Below are positions 1 to 11,523 of a stretch of 64,000 nt of DNA, one piece after another (position 1 is the first letter of the stretch; each line of letters begins with the position of its first letter). The notes below the pieces were generated by a model, which was given only the letters and a program-made list of their open reading frames with translations, was not told the DNA's origin and searched no databases. The translations under genes and the position numbers were made by a program. Source of the stretch: Epiperipatus broadwayi (Eukaryota; Onychophora; Udeonychophora; Euonychophora; Peripatidae); the NCBI GenBank assembly GCA_028023455.1, contig JAQFVV010006221.1, positions 8,229,011 to 8,293,010 on the forward strand, given 5' to 3'.

Positions 1-967
1 ATGTTCACGTGTTTAAGGCTGATGATCTGTAAGCTTACAGTATTCTAATGGCGATTGTTCTAGTGAGAATCATTGGTCTGGAAGATGATGAAAGATTCCA
101 TAACATTTTCACATAGGATAATCCATCCTAGCGGTTAGGTAGATGATTCTAAAATTGATTGAATGAAAGTTCTTGCTGTTTAGAGTTCCATGATCATTTC
201 ACTTGCTTGAAATAGTCAGCAAAAATCTCCATAGATAAAGTTCAGGCAGGTCACAAAATAGCTGTCCACTGAGCCAGTTCAACGAATCTACACGATTCTT
301 CTACCCCTGCATTTTGATGAGATCCATTTTTATTAATTTTTATTAATTAATCATATCAGTTTACGAAAATTTACTTTCCATACTTCTTTTCTCTAATGGT
401 CTCTTTTTCCGAATCACTACTGAATCAAAAAAAAAATATATAGTTCTTTTCTTTTAACTTTCTTTCACCTCACTTTTTTTTCGATTCATATGCCAATGAC
501 CATATCTCAGAAATGCTTTTAGCTTCCATTGTTTCAAAATACTAAATTGGCCAGTTCTTGGAACTCCGATGACAAGTGTCATTAACAACCTGAAACTCCT
601 TTTTTTATTCCAGCTTTATTTTTAATTTGCTTTCATTAAGAAATATGCACTACAAATAACATTATTTCAATAACTATAACTTACGATATTAATAAACAAC
701 AAAAATATAAAAATACAACTCTGCACATAACCGCTTTTCTACATCTTCACACACAAATCTGTTAGTAATTAATTCTATGCAACATCACACAACATGTGTA
801 ATAAATATATATGTATACATTCATGCCTTTAAATGGTTAATATATTTCACTCACACTCTTTTGTAACAGGTTTCGAATGTATATCTATAAATTTTCTCGC
901 ATCTATTAATTCAATCCGTAATAACAATCGCAAAAAACACTCTTTTGTACTCATTATTGCCTTTTGT
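1..967. other. Unassigned AT-rich sequence
   Basis: I see no coding pattern, tRNA-like element or clear repeat here. The first 330 bases are less AT-rich than what follows and may be the edge of an older mobile element that starts outside the window, but I could not match them to a family. Confidence 0.4.
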
Positions 968-1142
968 CATCATAATTTTCATCTTTAATAATTAAAATTA
1001 TTTATTTTTTTGGCCACATAGTTTCATGTCTTTTTTAAAAAACAGATGCAGCTTTATCACTAAAAAAAATTAAATCTGTGATTACTTTCACTAATTTCTA
1101 CATTAGTAGAAAATCTAATTTTTTATTATCCATCTTTAATTT
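968..1142. repeat. Direct repeat x, copy 1
   Basis: This segment, beginning CATCATAATTTTCATCTT, recurs in the same orientation at 4276-4445 with only small changes. Here it lies immediately upstream of the long direct repeat A. Its partner lies downstream of repeat B, so the order is x-A-interior-B-x'. That order does not match a simple LTR element and suggests a larger repeated unit that has been rearranged. No coding signal is visible. Confidence 0.75.
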
Positions 1143-1149
1143 TTTACAA

Positions 1150-2093
1150 ATTAACATTAAAATTATTAATAACGTACAAATGAAAAGTTGATATTAGAAT
1201 ATCTTTATTCTAACAAATTAAAATGTTTAAAGATAAATTACTAATTAAATAAAACTAGAGAGGACATACACTAATCTAGACATGAATCCATTAATAAAAA
1301 AAATAACAGTTAAACAATTAAAGTTCTTGGGTAAACAAGAGTCTCTTGATCAATAAAATTAAAGTCTCTATTGGGATTATTTTAAACTTATTTTTTTTAA
1401 GAATGGTTTGCCAACAATCTAGTCACAATTGGGAATAAGTTTAGTGAGTTCACAAAGCGTAGATTACTATGCATAGGTTTTTTTTGTGGGAGAATGAGCT
1501 CGGCCATTGGTTATAAGTTGATCTTGGTCTATTCCACTGATCGGTCATGAAAGCTTTTCTGGTGTCCATCTTCAGGAACGATGTCAGCAAAAGCCCTGGC
1601 CCACTCCAACATGCAGAATTATTTCAGCATAGGGTGATCCTGGATACATTTTTTTGCTAACCAGGACCGACTGTAGGAAAAACAGACAAAACAAAACCCT
1701 GATCAAACTGGTCTCTTACTTTTTATACTCAAGGCCCAGTTTTCAGACTTCTGCGCATGTTATTATCATGGTGTTTAGGTTCATAATCTTGTACATTCTT
1801 TATCATTTTTCAATTAGAAAGTTCTTTTTTTTATCAAGTCTTTTGGCCATCTTTAATTAGCTAAAATATTTTTCTTTTAGCTTATCTGGATTAGTAATTT
1901 GTGTGTCTTTTGTTCTCTCCAATTTTTACTTTTATTTTTAATTAAATAAAAAAAAATATGGACGAAAAATTTAACTTTCATTGTACGTTTTAAAAAAAAT
2001 TATACTAATCAAAAAAAAATCTAAATTTACTTTTTTTTTTAGCTTTTACCAAATGCCAATATATTTGTACCATATATAAATAAACGGTACATA
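1150..2093. repeat. Long direct repeat A (LTR-like)
   Basis: About 945 bp is repeated in the same orientation at 3120-4103, with a few substitutions and indels; copy B carries an extra stretch of about 20 bp near 3428. Both copies end at the same point, after ATATATAAATAAAYGGTACA. Two direct repeats of this size around a 1-kb interior look like LTRs of a short non-autonomous element, but I see no clean TG...CA ends, primer-binding site or target-site duplication. A 68-codon frame at 1654-1860 is kept in both copies but looks like a by-product of sequence identity. Confidence 0.7.
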
Positions 2094-3119
2094 CCACCGG
2101 GGCCAGGAGATGAGAATAAAATAGGGGTTTAAACTAGTTTTATTCTTAAGCTTTAAGTCCATATTTGTGTGTTTTTTTTTGTATTAACATGCTGATATAT
2201 TTCGTAGACTCATTCAACAAGTGACATGCGGCTTTAATGCCCACTTTTGGGTCTAACACGGCGGGAATGAGAAACATTTACACATTCACCTGTGTCCTTT
2301 CCACTCATGTGTAATAGTAATGATAAGAAGCCCAAGTTATAAGCACAAATGAGCATTGCTCACCATTTTGAGTCTTATAGGCTTGTGGCAACTTGGTCTG
2401 CCCTCCTCTTTCTCAGGATCTCTGCTAGAAATAGACTGATAGGCATTTAAAGATGGTCTTATGTTATATATTGCGTACAAGGACTCGGGGCTATGCTTTT
2501 TTCCCTCTCCAGTAACCGCCTATCCGGTCAAATACTTGTGACTTAACATCTACATCAGCCGTGATGGTGTTTATTTTTATATTTGTATAATCAGGGTTTA
2601 ATTAGTTAGTTTAGTTTTTTTTTTCTTAAAACTACTATTCATTTTCCAGCTATGGGTTTTTAAGTCATCATTGTAATGTCCTTTACCAATACAACTTATC
2701 TCAGGTTGTGGTTGTTGCATTAAAGCCTCATGTTGGGAAGCCATTGAAGCATTTTGCCTGTCTGACTAGGTCTCTGTTACACATAAAATGCATGAGTTGA
2801 TCAAGTTATGTAAAAAAAAAGTTTCATTCCTATTTCTAAAAAACATAACTATTTCCTGATCAACTCTACTTAGTAATTGTTACGATTTATGCTATTGACG
2901 AAATCAGCTTCTACTTCTTTTATAAGGGTGCCAGGATTCATATAAGAATCCGCTGAAATCTGTCGCATCATGTCTCGAAAATTAAAAAGAAAAATGGTTT
3001 TAAAAGAATCGGTATCATATTTTACCGTAACGAGAGTTATTTTCTAGATATTATTATTTCTGGAGCTTATTCAACACATATTGGCAAAGGTAAATTATAT
3101 TTTCAAATCTTAAACTAAC
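2094..3119. other. Interior between the long direct repeats
   Basis: About 1 kb that is richer in G+C than its surroundings. No reverse transcriptase, integrase, gag or transposase motif was recognised on either strand. If A and B are LTRs, this would be the internal region of a non-autonomous element. It could equally be unique sequence between two copies of a dispersed repeat. Confidence 0.4.
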
Positions 3120-4103
3120 ATTAATAAATTTAATGAAAATTATTAATAACGTACAAATGAAAAGTTGATATTAGAAATAAATATTTTTATTCTAACAAAT
3201 TAAAATGTTTAAAGATACATTACTAATTAAATAAAACTGGAGAGAGCACACGCTAATCCAGACATGAATCCATTAATAAAAAAAATAACAGTTAAACAAT
3301 TAAAGTTCTTGGGTAAACAAGAGTCTCTTGATCAATAAAATTAAAGTCTCTATCAGGATTATTTTAAACTTATTTTTTTTAAGAATGGTTTGCCAACAAT
3401 TTAGTCACAATCGGGAATAATGAATCATAGCTTACTGGTAAGTTTAGTGAGTTCATGAAGCTTGTAGATTACTATGCATAGTTTTTTTTTTTGTGGGAGA
3501 ATGAGCTCGGCCATCGGTTATAAGTTGATCTTGGTCTATTCCACTGGTCAGTCACGAAAGCTTTTCTGGTGTCCATCTTCAGGAACAATGTCAGAAAAAG
3601 CCCCGGCCCCCTCCAACATGCAGAATTATTTCAGCATAGGGTGATCCTTTTTTTGGATACATTTTTTTGTTATCCAGGACCGACCGTAGGAAAAACAGAC
3701 AAAACAAGACCCTGATCAAACTGGTCTCTTCCTTTTTATACTCGAGGCCCAGTTTTCAGACTTCTGCACATGTTATTATCATGGCGTTTAGGTTCATAAT
3801 TTTGTACATTCTTTATCATTTTTCAATTAGAAAGTTCTCTTTTTTATCAAGTCTTTTGGCCATCTTTAATTAGCTAAAATATTTTTCTTTTAGCTTATCT
3901 GGATTAGTAATTTGCATCTTTTGTTCTCTCCAATTTTTACTTTTATTTTTAATTAGATAAAAAAAAATATGGACGAAAAATTTAACTTTCATTGTACATT
4001 TTAAAAAAAATTATACTAATCAAAAAAAAATTATAAATTTACTTTTTTTTAGCTTTTACCAAATGCCAATATATTTGTACCATATATAAATAAATGGTAC
4101 AAT
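3120..4103. repeat. Long direct repeat B (LTR-like)
   Basis: Second copy of repeat A, in the same orientation. It differs by scattered substitutions and by an insertion of about 20 bp containing GAATCATAGCTTACTGG near 3430. The right edge is sharp: after GGTACA the sequence shares nothing with the flank of A. The similarity implies a fairly recent duplication compared with the other repeats here. Confidence 0.7.
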
Positions 4104-4275
4104 ATATATGTTAAAATTTACTACATATACAAATATTTGTTTATTAAAAACAAACAAAACCTCTTGATTCAGATATTTATGCCAAACCTTAATATAGACG
4201 TTATTCCACACACATATAAATATGGAAACAAAAGCAGATAAGTTGTTTACTTTAGGCATAGATTGTCATTTATCT

Positions 4276-4445
4276 GCCATCATAATTTTCATCTTCAATA
4301 ATTAAAATTATTCATTTTTTCGGTCACATAGTTTCACATCTTTTTTAAAAAACAGATGCAGCTTTATCACTAAAAAAATTAAATGTGTGATTACTTTCAC
4401 TAATTTCTACATTAGTAGAAAATCTATTTTTTTATGTCTTTAATT
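4276..4445. repeat. Direct repeat x, copy 2
   Basis: Second copy of the 968-1142 segment, same orientation, located about 170 bp beyond the end of direct repeat B. The 170 bp between them is AT-rich and unassigned. Confidence 0.75.
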
Positions 4446-5340
4446 TTTTACTTTGATTGTGATATCTTCTGATGAAATAATACTTCTATAATTTTCTTCC
4501 TTAATCAGATAACTTGGCCAGCCACACATTTACACTATTTTTTACATTTTTGTAAAAATATGAGCTATGAGCCATATATATATCCCTCTAATTTTTTTTT
4601 AAAAGAGCCATATCTATATTAAACAAGTTTCTACTAATCTCTTAAATTTAATTAATCTCTAATCATTTCTTGTACTAGATATACCAATTATATGCTACAA
4701 CATTTTGTATGTTTTTCTAAAAAAAAAAATACTTGTGAGTTTGTTGGTAAATCAAAATTGCACTCCATATTTTTGATAAATATACAGTTTTGGGGGCCCA
4801 CAGAATGTTTACAAAACATGGTATTTAATATTTACATTTTATTTTTTATTACTACTGTTATTTTAAAAAAAGAGATCACTGTGAAAAAATTAATTACAAT
4901 ATTTACACTTTATTTTTTTTGTTTCTATTATCTTGTTAAATTAAAAAAAAAAAAAAAATTAATAAATTCCGATAAATTTCATTAAGAATCTTTATTTCAA
5001 TTTTTTTTAAAAAATTCATTTTTCTGTTAATAAGTTAATATTAAACAGATGTTTTTTAAACATTTTGTGGACCTCTGAAACTATATACTTATTAAAAATA
5101 TAGGCTGCCATCTTGGTTTACCGGAAAACTCAATAATATCAAAAACATTTGATCATCCTGTGAGAACAGTAGGACTATAAATCCTATTCTATAAACAGAT
5201 TATAGTGTAACAACAGTATGGAGACTTTCATATGAACTTACTTGGCAGGACTCTGTCTGTGTTTATAAAAATAATTAAATGAATGGCCAAAGTATTTCAG
5301 ATTAATTTCTGAAAAATTTCAAATAACAAAGGGTAGTCAT
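4446..5340. other. Unassigned A/T-rich sequence
   Basis: Long A and T runs, including a run of A near 4945-4960. A 97-codon frame at 4692-4985 is composed mostly of K, F, I and L with homopolymeric lysines; I treat it as chance. No repeat partner was recognised. Confidence 0.4.
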
Positions 5341-5870
5341 CGGACTATTTCCATCATCTAATATAAAGTACTGAATGTCTTTAAAAAAATGTAACTTCAT
5401 TTAAATCTTCTGATTACATTCAACTATTAGGAATAGCACACAGGTTAGTATATGCACAACGTTTCAAGAGGTATTATTATTTTTCTTCAGGTGATGCTGG
5501 CCTGATGATCTGGACTCTCATATTCTTAAATATTCCATTTTAAGGTGCTCAGTTGGTTAGAGTGTTACTTTAAAATTCAATATTCAAGAATCTAAGAATC
5601 CAGGTTCAATTCCCATGCCAGTACTGTCACTGCTCAAGCCAACAATATTTGAAGAAGATAGGAAAATAATATCTCTCAAAACATTGTGCATATACTAAAC
5701 CTGTATCTTATTGCTAACAGTTAAATGTATTTTGAAAATTTAAATTATGTTTTTCTAAAGACATTCAATACTTTATACTAGATGAGTGAAATAGTCCAGT
5801 ATATAAATACAACTAAAATACCATCACCACAAACTTTCAGGAAAACACTAAACAAAGAGTAGTGATGTTA
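5341..5870 (+). repeat. tRNA-headed SINE-like repeat in inverted duplication
   Basis: The + strand arm (5541-5870) starts with a tRNA-like head: box A-like TGCTCAGTTGGTTAGAG and box B-like GGTTCAATTCCC near 5602. A body and the tail ACTTTCAGGAAAA follow. A second copy of the body lies upstream in the opposite orientation (5341-5507 pairs with 5618-5800, roughly 80% by eye), so the locus forms a long hairpin with the tRNA head near its loop. The same family, head included, forms the 3' end of the Penelope-like element at 10.6-13.6 kb. The RNA polymerase III promoter role is inferred from the boxes. The head resembles a Lys- or Arg-type tRNA only loosely. Confidence 0.7.
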
Positions 5871-6164
5871 AAACAGTGTGTGTTTTAACAAACCTTAAAG
5901 AAAATCATTTCTCTGCTCTTTTTCATATAGAATATTTTTAGTTACTGTTTGAATATAAGTAAGTCAAAATATCCATATTAAAATGTAGAGTATTTACTAA
6001 TTATGTAGTCAACAATGAATAGAGTTTTTTAAAGAAGATGAATCAGGGTTAATATTTAGACCATTTTTTACTAAATGAATAATAATGACTGTTAATATTC
6101 AAATTTATTATTTCTATAAAAATCACCTGACTTGAACAATTTATTGTAAAGTTTCAAATTACAA

Positions 6165-6320
6165 TAGCCATATATGATTGCTGTTTTAGCATGAAATACA
6201 TATATTGGTGATAATTTATCTTTTCAGCATATGTGTTCAAGTGTATCAGTGATATGAGATAGAGTGATGAGTGGTGATTCATGTGAACGTCTGTTCTCAT
6301 ATACCCTATATATTACATAT
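6165..6320 (+). repeat. Ribozyme-family repeat fragment (family R)
   Basis: Degenerate copy of the family at 42965, 47840, 52310, 52773 and 58560. The segment TTTTAGCATGAAATACATA corresponds to the 3' strand of hammerhead stem II, the GAAA box and the palindromic stem III. It is followed by TATTGGTGAT and a decayed tRNA-like part (ATCAGTGATATGAGATAG). The CTGATGA core box is lost (TATGATT-like at 6173-6180), so this copy should be inactive. Confidence 0.6.
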
Positions 6321-9300
6321 ATTGATACAGGTATATAATAAGCCTGTATTTCAGTTAATAGCCATTTCAGTTAAATCATAGTTTTGATAGAAATCTAAGT
6401 TGTACATAACAAAGTTTCTAAACCTTTGTATTTCATTATTTTTTAAGAATTAACAACTGCAATAATTGAATTAGAGTTTAAAAATGCCTTTCATTTTATA
6501 AAACTTAATGTTTGTCATGCACCAAATGCAATCTCAATATTTCTCATTACAAACTTTTTTATTTATTTTCATAAATTCTTTATTTATCTGTTTTGCTGTA
6601 TAAACGATTCAAAAATCCTTTTATAATACACACTTTAATCTCATCTTAAAGTGAATGCTTCTCTAAAGACAATATAATAATATTAGATTCATTATTAATA
6701 ACAATTTGATAAGATTTTGGGCAAAATGACATTTTTCAATTATGAATCACACCAAGAAAAGTTTCTTATTGATTTTACTATCATTCTACTGTATTTTAAA
6801 GCATATGATTAGATTATCTTAGATATTTTTCATTAACCTGTGTAAGAGATTTCATCAAAAAAATTACTTTATTATAAACTTATATTATGATATGTAATAT
6901 TCTCCATTTATTTAGTACAAATCCAATAAAATTTTACAAGAAATCTTTGGATAAAATAGTGAAGGCAGAATATATATATATATAAAATATTTTTGAAGAA
7001 AACAAAAAAGTGATTTATGAAGTGAGCACATATGCATTTGAGATATACATTCTAAGAAAGACTTATAAAAAAATATTTGTTTTGTGAAATTTTTTTTTAG
7101 TGTGGGATCAGTTTCATGAAATGGAATGAGATTATAGCATGTATGTGGAAAAAAAAAAATTGAAAAAAAAAAACAGGAACATCTTTTTAGAGAGCAAAAT
7201 GAAAGAGTGAGAAAAACACTGGATAATAATCATTCAAGAAGAATTTAAACGATTGAGAATCTGAAAAAAATATCATTGGGATTAAGACTATATTTGATCA
7301 AAAAGGGACAAAATAATAAAAGTTATTGATATTCACAACATAATCTACAGTAATATATTATTACTAATTATAAATAAGCTTCAAAAATAATATGAAAAGT
7401 TAGATTTCTCTCAAACAAACTTTCTTTTAATGTTGCATATTTATTTCATGTTTTTTTTATTTTGAAGTCTTAAACTTATTTACCCAATTTTGCATTCTAG
7501 TTTTTCTTTAGTTCTTTGATTTAAGTAAATCTTATAAAATGTCTTAAATTCACCAAAACATTTGTCAAATTGGCACTTTATTCAAAATAATATTTCCTAA
7601 CACAATTGTAAACAGTCGTGCTAATTAAAGAATAAATGTTGAATTACATTTTCTTAGACAATGACAATCTAAACAAATATAAAGAAAAATTAAACAAGGT
7701 ACTTACAAATTATAAGATTCAACTTCTAATAGATTATTTAAAAACTAATGATGAACTACCTATTAAGTGATTTATTATTACCAGTCTTTTTATCATGCAT
7801 TAGATATTTCAGTATATTTCCTTTGTACTCCAAACCTTAGTTGTATAGAATCTAATCTACTTTTTGATTGAAATGTAAACTTTCTTTATCTCTATTTCAG
7901 GTTATCAAATTTGTAGTTTAATTTAATGATATTAGGAGATATTAGAATGCCAATATTTTACTGAATACAATGAATAGTATTACCAACAACTTAATATTAT
8001 ACCTGACGACTAAAACAGAATACACAAAAATTACAGTTGCTATAAATAAGCATAAACTAAAGTGAAAAAGACTACCACTTTACACAACATTGTAAACAAT
8101 TTTTGTTCAAAAAATTTCTAAATTATCGAAGATGGTGATCTATTATTTTTTTATGTAACTGATCTGTGTCATCAGGTCACAGTTTATAATATTACCTTCT
8201 ATGGAAATATCAATATTTACAATGGATATTATTAACAGCAATTTCCTACTGCTTAAAATAAATTCCTACTGGCTAAATCTAGACCATATTATTTTTATCA
8301 GTGCTAAATTCTTTACAAAAAAAATATTCAGAGCTTCACAGGTTAACCCTATTGTCGACAGTATCAGATAATATATTCATGGCCATACAGTCAGTTGGTA
8401 GCTGAATATATATATATATGTTGTTGAATAAAGAAAACTAAACACTAAGTTTAATAAAATTTCAAGACTTTCTTTACTCTGAAATACTGATATTAGTAAG
8501 ATAGTAATTCAACTTGCTAGTTTTCTAGTTGAATATAATATCATTAAATCTCCATAAAAGTTCATTATCTCTTGAGAGATTAATACATACTTGAAGTTTC
8601 TTTATTTTGCAAGTACCCTTTCATCTCATACACATTTATATCAGATATAGTTCAAATAGATTAGTTAGAGCTCTTGTTTAGATCCGAACTTTTCACTAGT
8701 TTACTTTTGTTCTTTGCTTCCTGTTTCACTATTAGACACACTTGGTTGATTGACAACATTGCACATTTGTTACCCTGACCACCATTAGACTTCTATTCTT
8801 TCACACTGCTTAATTCTTTTGCAGACTCTTTTAACACAAGTCTTTTTTATTTTCATGTAATATATTGTTTTTTTTTTTTTATTATAACATACACTTTCAG
8901 ATACAGTTCTTTCCTTTATAAATAGTGAAAAGAAATGCTTCTGTATAAGATTTCAGAAGTATATTCATGATATAGTTGTGTTTGCATTTCATAGCACAAT
9001 AAAAGCACTTCATAATCCTGCATATTAATAACAATCTAAGCCTTGCAGTATTAATATCTACATTTCTAATCAAATAAAAATTATACTACTCATGCCTGCA
9101 GCTTAAGTTATTATATAGGAAGCAAATTTATACAATTATAAATAGAATAATAAAATTTCACTCAATATATGTATATATATTTTCAGAATTAGTACACTCA
9201 TAATAATAACAAATATTACTATTACAAATAAACAAAGTACTAATAAATCATCAGGGTTTCAGAAATTCTAAAATAATCATATTGATTTTAATATTTTAAA

Positions 9301-9585
9301 TTTGACAAGAAAAAACTTGTTAATTATTTATTACAATTAATTAACTAAATAAGTGATAATAAGTAAAAATTAATTTGTTTTAATTGAAATGACTAGTACA
9401 TACCACATCATGGCTACAGAAATAAATTTTCTGTTAACTGAAAAGAGCTCCTTTGATTCCTCACGGCAAATTCCTAATGTCTATTCCATATGTTCTTGTC
9501 ACTGCAGCTCTTATTATTAAGTGATTATCCATATAGTATAAAAATGGAAAGGTTGCTTAACAACAACCTTTAACCAGTATAGTGA
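6321..9585. other. Unassigned AT-rich sequence, no gene seen
   Basis: About 3.3 kb with short (TA)n tracts near 6970 and 8408 and long A or T runs near 7150 and 8870. No open frame of meaningful length, no tRNA-like box pair, and no repeat shared with other parts of the window were recognised. Confidence 0.45.
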
Positions 9586-9587
9586 CT

Positions 9588-10090
9588 TTATTAGTTTCTT
9601 AACCTCTGAATTTAAGATCAAGAAACGCCATGGTTTTTCTTCTCAGTTGCCTGATAGCTCTTAACTGTAATATCAGTTGAGTTCTCTTGAAGGCAGAATG
9701 AATATGTGCTTGAATGATTTTTTTTCTAATAGATATTTACAATTATCACAGACAAAAATAAATCATGGCCCTTATTACCAGAAGGCTGTAAAGAATTTCC
9801 TGAATGCAGACAAAGGCTTTCATTTGATGATGACCTTTTAATTAAGTATTTACAACTGTAGATCACTTTCAGGAGAGGGAAGAATGTAAATAATTGGAAA
9901 AACTGTCTAACATTAAATGGGACATTATTGGACTTTAGGTGAAGAGACAATAGATTTCTAAGTAGATGTGTACTATATTACAAAGGCACAACATTGGAAG
10001 TGGAATAAGATTCATTATAAATAAAAAGTGGAAGAACAACATTGTGGAGATTAATGGTTCATCATAAAAGTAAAAACAGAGGATAATAAT
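9588..10090 (+). pseudogene. 5' end of an RTE-like LINE (endonuclease start), degenerate
   Basis: This stretch is homologous, in opposite orientation, to the 5' part of the LINE at 20.7-23.3 kb. The shared leader runs from AAGATCAAGAAACGCCATGG through TGGCCCTTATTACCAG. Downstream, translation of the + strand around 9970-10060 gives HVLYYKGTT and a decayed continuation matching the GHVLYYKDTNIGSTSG block of the other copy, part of the APE-type endonuclease. Frameshifts and stops make it non-functional. The similarity ends near 10090, so it is a 3'-deleted fragment, which is unusual because LINEs are normally truncated at the 5' end. Confidence 0.65.
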
Positions 10091-10625
10091 GAAGTATAGA
10101 CACCATACTAACTTACAATTGCCATAACAAAATTCCTGAAGCTGACGAAAACAAAACTAAAAAAGAGGAAATGGTTTCCGAATTAATACCAGACTTCTTT
10201 GGGGTATTTGTAAACAGAAAATCAGGTGATGCATCTAGATGACCAGAAAGCAGAAATGGTTCAAATAGATGCTCTAAACCAGAAAACTTGAGAAACACAA
10301 GAACTAAGAAAGGTAACAAAGAACAAGAATAGGTTCTTTATTAAAAATAAAATCCCCATTTCTGGAATACAGAGTAATAAATGCAAAATAAGTGATTTAT
10401 TATATGCATTTTTTTAGTAATCAGAAAACAACATGTAATTTATTAAGAGGAAAAAAAGTAAATACTTAGAAAGCAATTTAAAACCTTTGTAATTTAAAAA
10501 TAGCAAGCTTAAATCTTAATAAGTAATCACAGAAAACACTATAGTAAATACAGATAAATTTTAAGTATGATTAATTAAAACCTGAAGTATCAATAAGAAA
10601 ACAAAGAAAATACATGCAATATATA
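10091..10625. other. Unassigned sequence
   Basis: From 10130 to 10330 the base composition is somewhat less AT-rich. The + strand reads as a lysine/glutamate-rich peptide broken by a stop, the minus strand as a hydrophobic 68-codon frame. I recognise neither. This could be the remnant of the deleted LINE or unrelated sequence. Confidence 0.35.
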
Positions 10626-10643
10626 TATATAACATGTGTAAAA
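10626..10643. repeat. Target-site duplication, left, of the Penelope-like element
   Basis: TATATAACATGTGTAAAA, repeated exactly at 13546-13563. It marks the whole 10644-13545 interval as one insertion event, including the tRNA-like 3' portion and the inverted terminal repeats at the 5' side. Confidence 0.85.
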
Positions 10644-10699
10644 CCATCAAAATGTCATAAAATCACCATTTCATATGCTTAAATGCGCTGTTTAATAAG

Positions 10700-11005
10700 A
10701 GGAGCAAACTCTTCATATAATATTTTCCTGAAGGTTTGTGATGATGGTGTTTTAGTTGTATTTTTATATTGGATTATTTCCATTATCTAATATGCATATT
10801 GAAGGCCTTTAGAAAAAAATAACTATTTAAATATTCCAAATACATTCAACTGTTAGTATATGCACGTTTCGAGAGGTATTATCCCCCTCTTCTTCAGATA
10901 TTGCTGGCCTGACCAGTGACAGTACTAGCATGGAATTTGAACCTGGACCTTTAGATTCTTGAGTATTGAATTTTAAGGTAACATTCTAACCAACTGAGCC
11001 ATCCT
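10700..11005 (-). repeat. tRNA-like 3' region of the Penelope-like element
   Basis: On the minus strand this reads GGCTCAGTTGGTTAGA (box A-like, near 10988), then GGTTCAAATTCC (box B-like, near 10945), then a tail containing CTGAAGAAGAGG and CCTCTCGAAACG. It is homologous to the SINE-like repeat at 5541-5870. Because it sits inside the target-site duplication of the Penelope element, either a SINE was captured by the element or the SINE family borrowed the 3' end of the Penelope element for mobilisation. The second fits the common pattern of SINEs sharing tails with a partner retroelement. Confidence 0.65.
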
Positions 11006-11111
11006 GCCAAAAGCAACAGTCAGTAGAAATTTCATATACTTATCTATGAGGTTCCTCCTGACTTCTCCACTTTTTCCAAAGAGCAAAGTTGATTAGTGGT
11101 TTCCATACATT

Positions 11112-11421
11112 ATGTATAGTCACATTAGGTTGGCTTATGGGATTTTTTGTCATTGCCATGTGAGCAGCTTCTTTACATTTTCTTCTTTGTATCTTTCATT
11201 CTCTATCCAATATTTTTCTATTTTCCCAATTGAACATTTGTTCATTGTTACATACATGGTCTGCTACCTTAGACATATCTGTTTTCTCTTCTAATGTATT
11301 CTTGCAAGCCCTTTTCAATAGAATGACTGGTTTCACCAATATATGTTCTTCCACATTCACATGGTACTTCATAGTTGCAGTTTCTTTTCAGTATTTCAAA
11401 TTTATGTTTCATAGATGTTAG
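11112..11421 (-). pseudogene. GIY-YIG endonuclease domain remnant of the Penelope-like element
   Basis: The minus strand around 11330-11380 translates to YEVPCECGRTYIGETSHSIE. The CxCG-x-YIGET signature is typical of the GIY-YIG nuclease that ends Penelope-like proteins. It follows the RT region in the expected order. The reading is interrupted by stops and frameshifts after EYIRRENRYV, so only the first part of the nuclease is recognisable. Confidence 0.75.
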
Positions 11422-11523
11422 AATTCCTTGTAATGTGGTATGGTTCTGGAAAGCTGTTCTTGATGTTATACTGATTGCAGATTTTCCTTAATTTGTCTTC
11501 TATTTTTGGAATGTATGGGTACA

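Noticed and set aside
1540-1600. Hammerhead-like boxes on the minus strand of direct repeats A and B (CTGAAGA, CCAGAAAAGCTT)
   Set aside because: Core, short stem II and a palindrome are present, but the flanks do not pair to form stem I in either copy.
1654-1860. 68-codon frame present in both long direct repeats (also 3667-3873)
   Set aside because: The frame is kept only because the two repeats are nearly identical. The composition is F/I/L-rich with no domain.
4692-4985. 97-codon frame
   Set aside because: Low-complexity A/T sequence with homopolymeric lysines; no supporting signal.
10862-10910. CTGAAGAAGAGG ... CCTCTCGAAACG in the tRNA-headed family as a third hammerhead
   Set aside because: Stem II is good, but the base before the cleavage position is not U and the closing pair is A-C. 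It may be a remnant or an unrelated hairpin.
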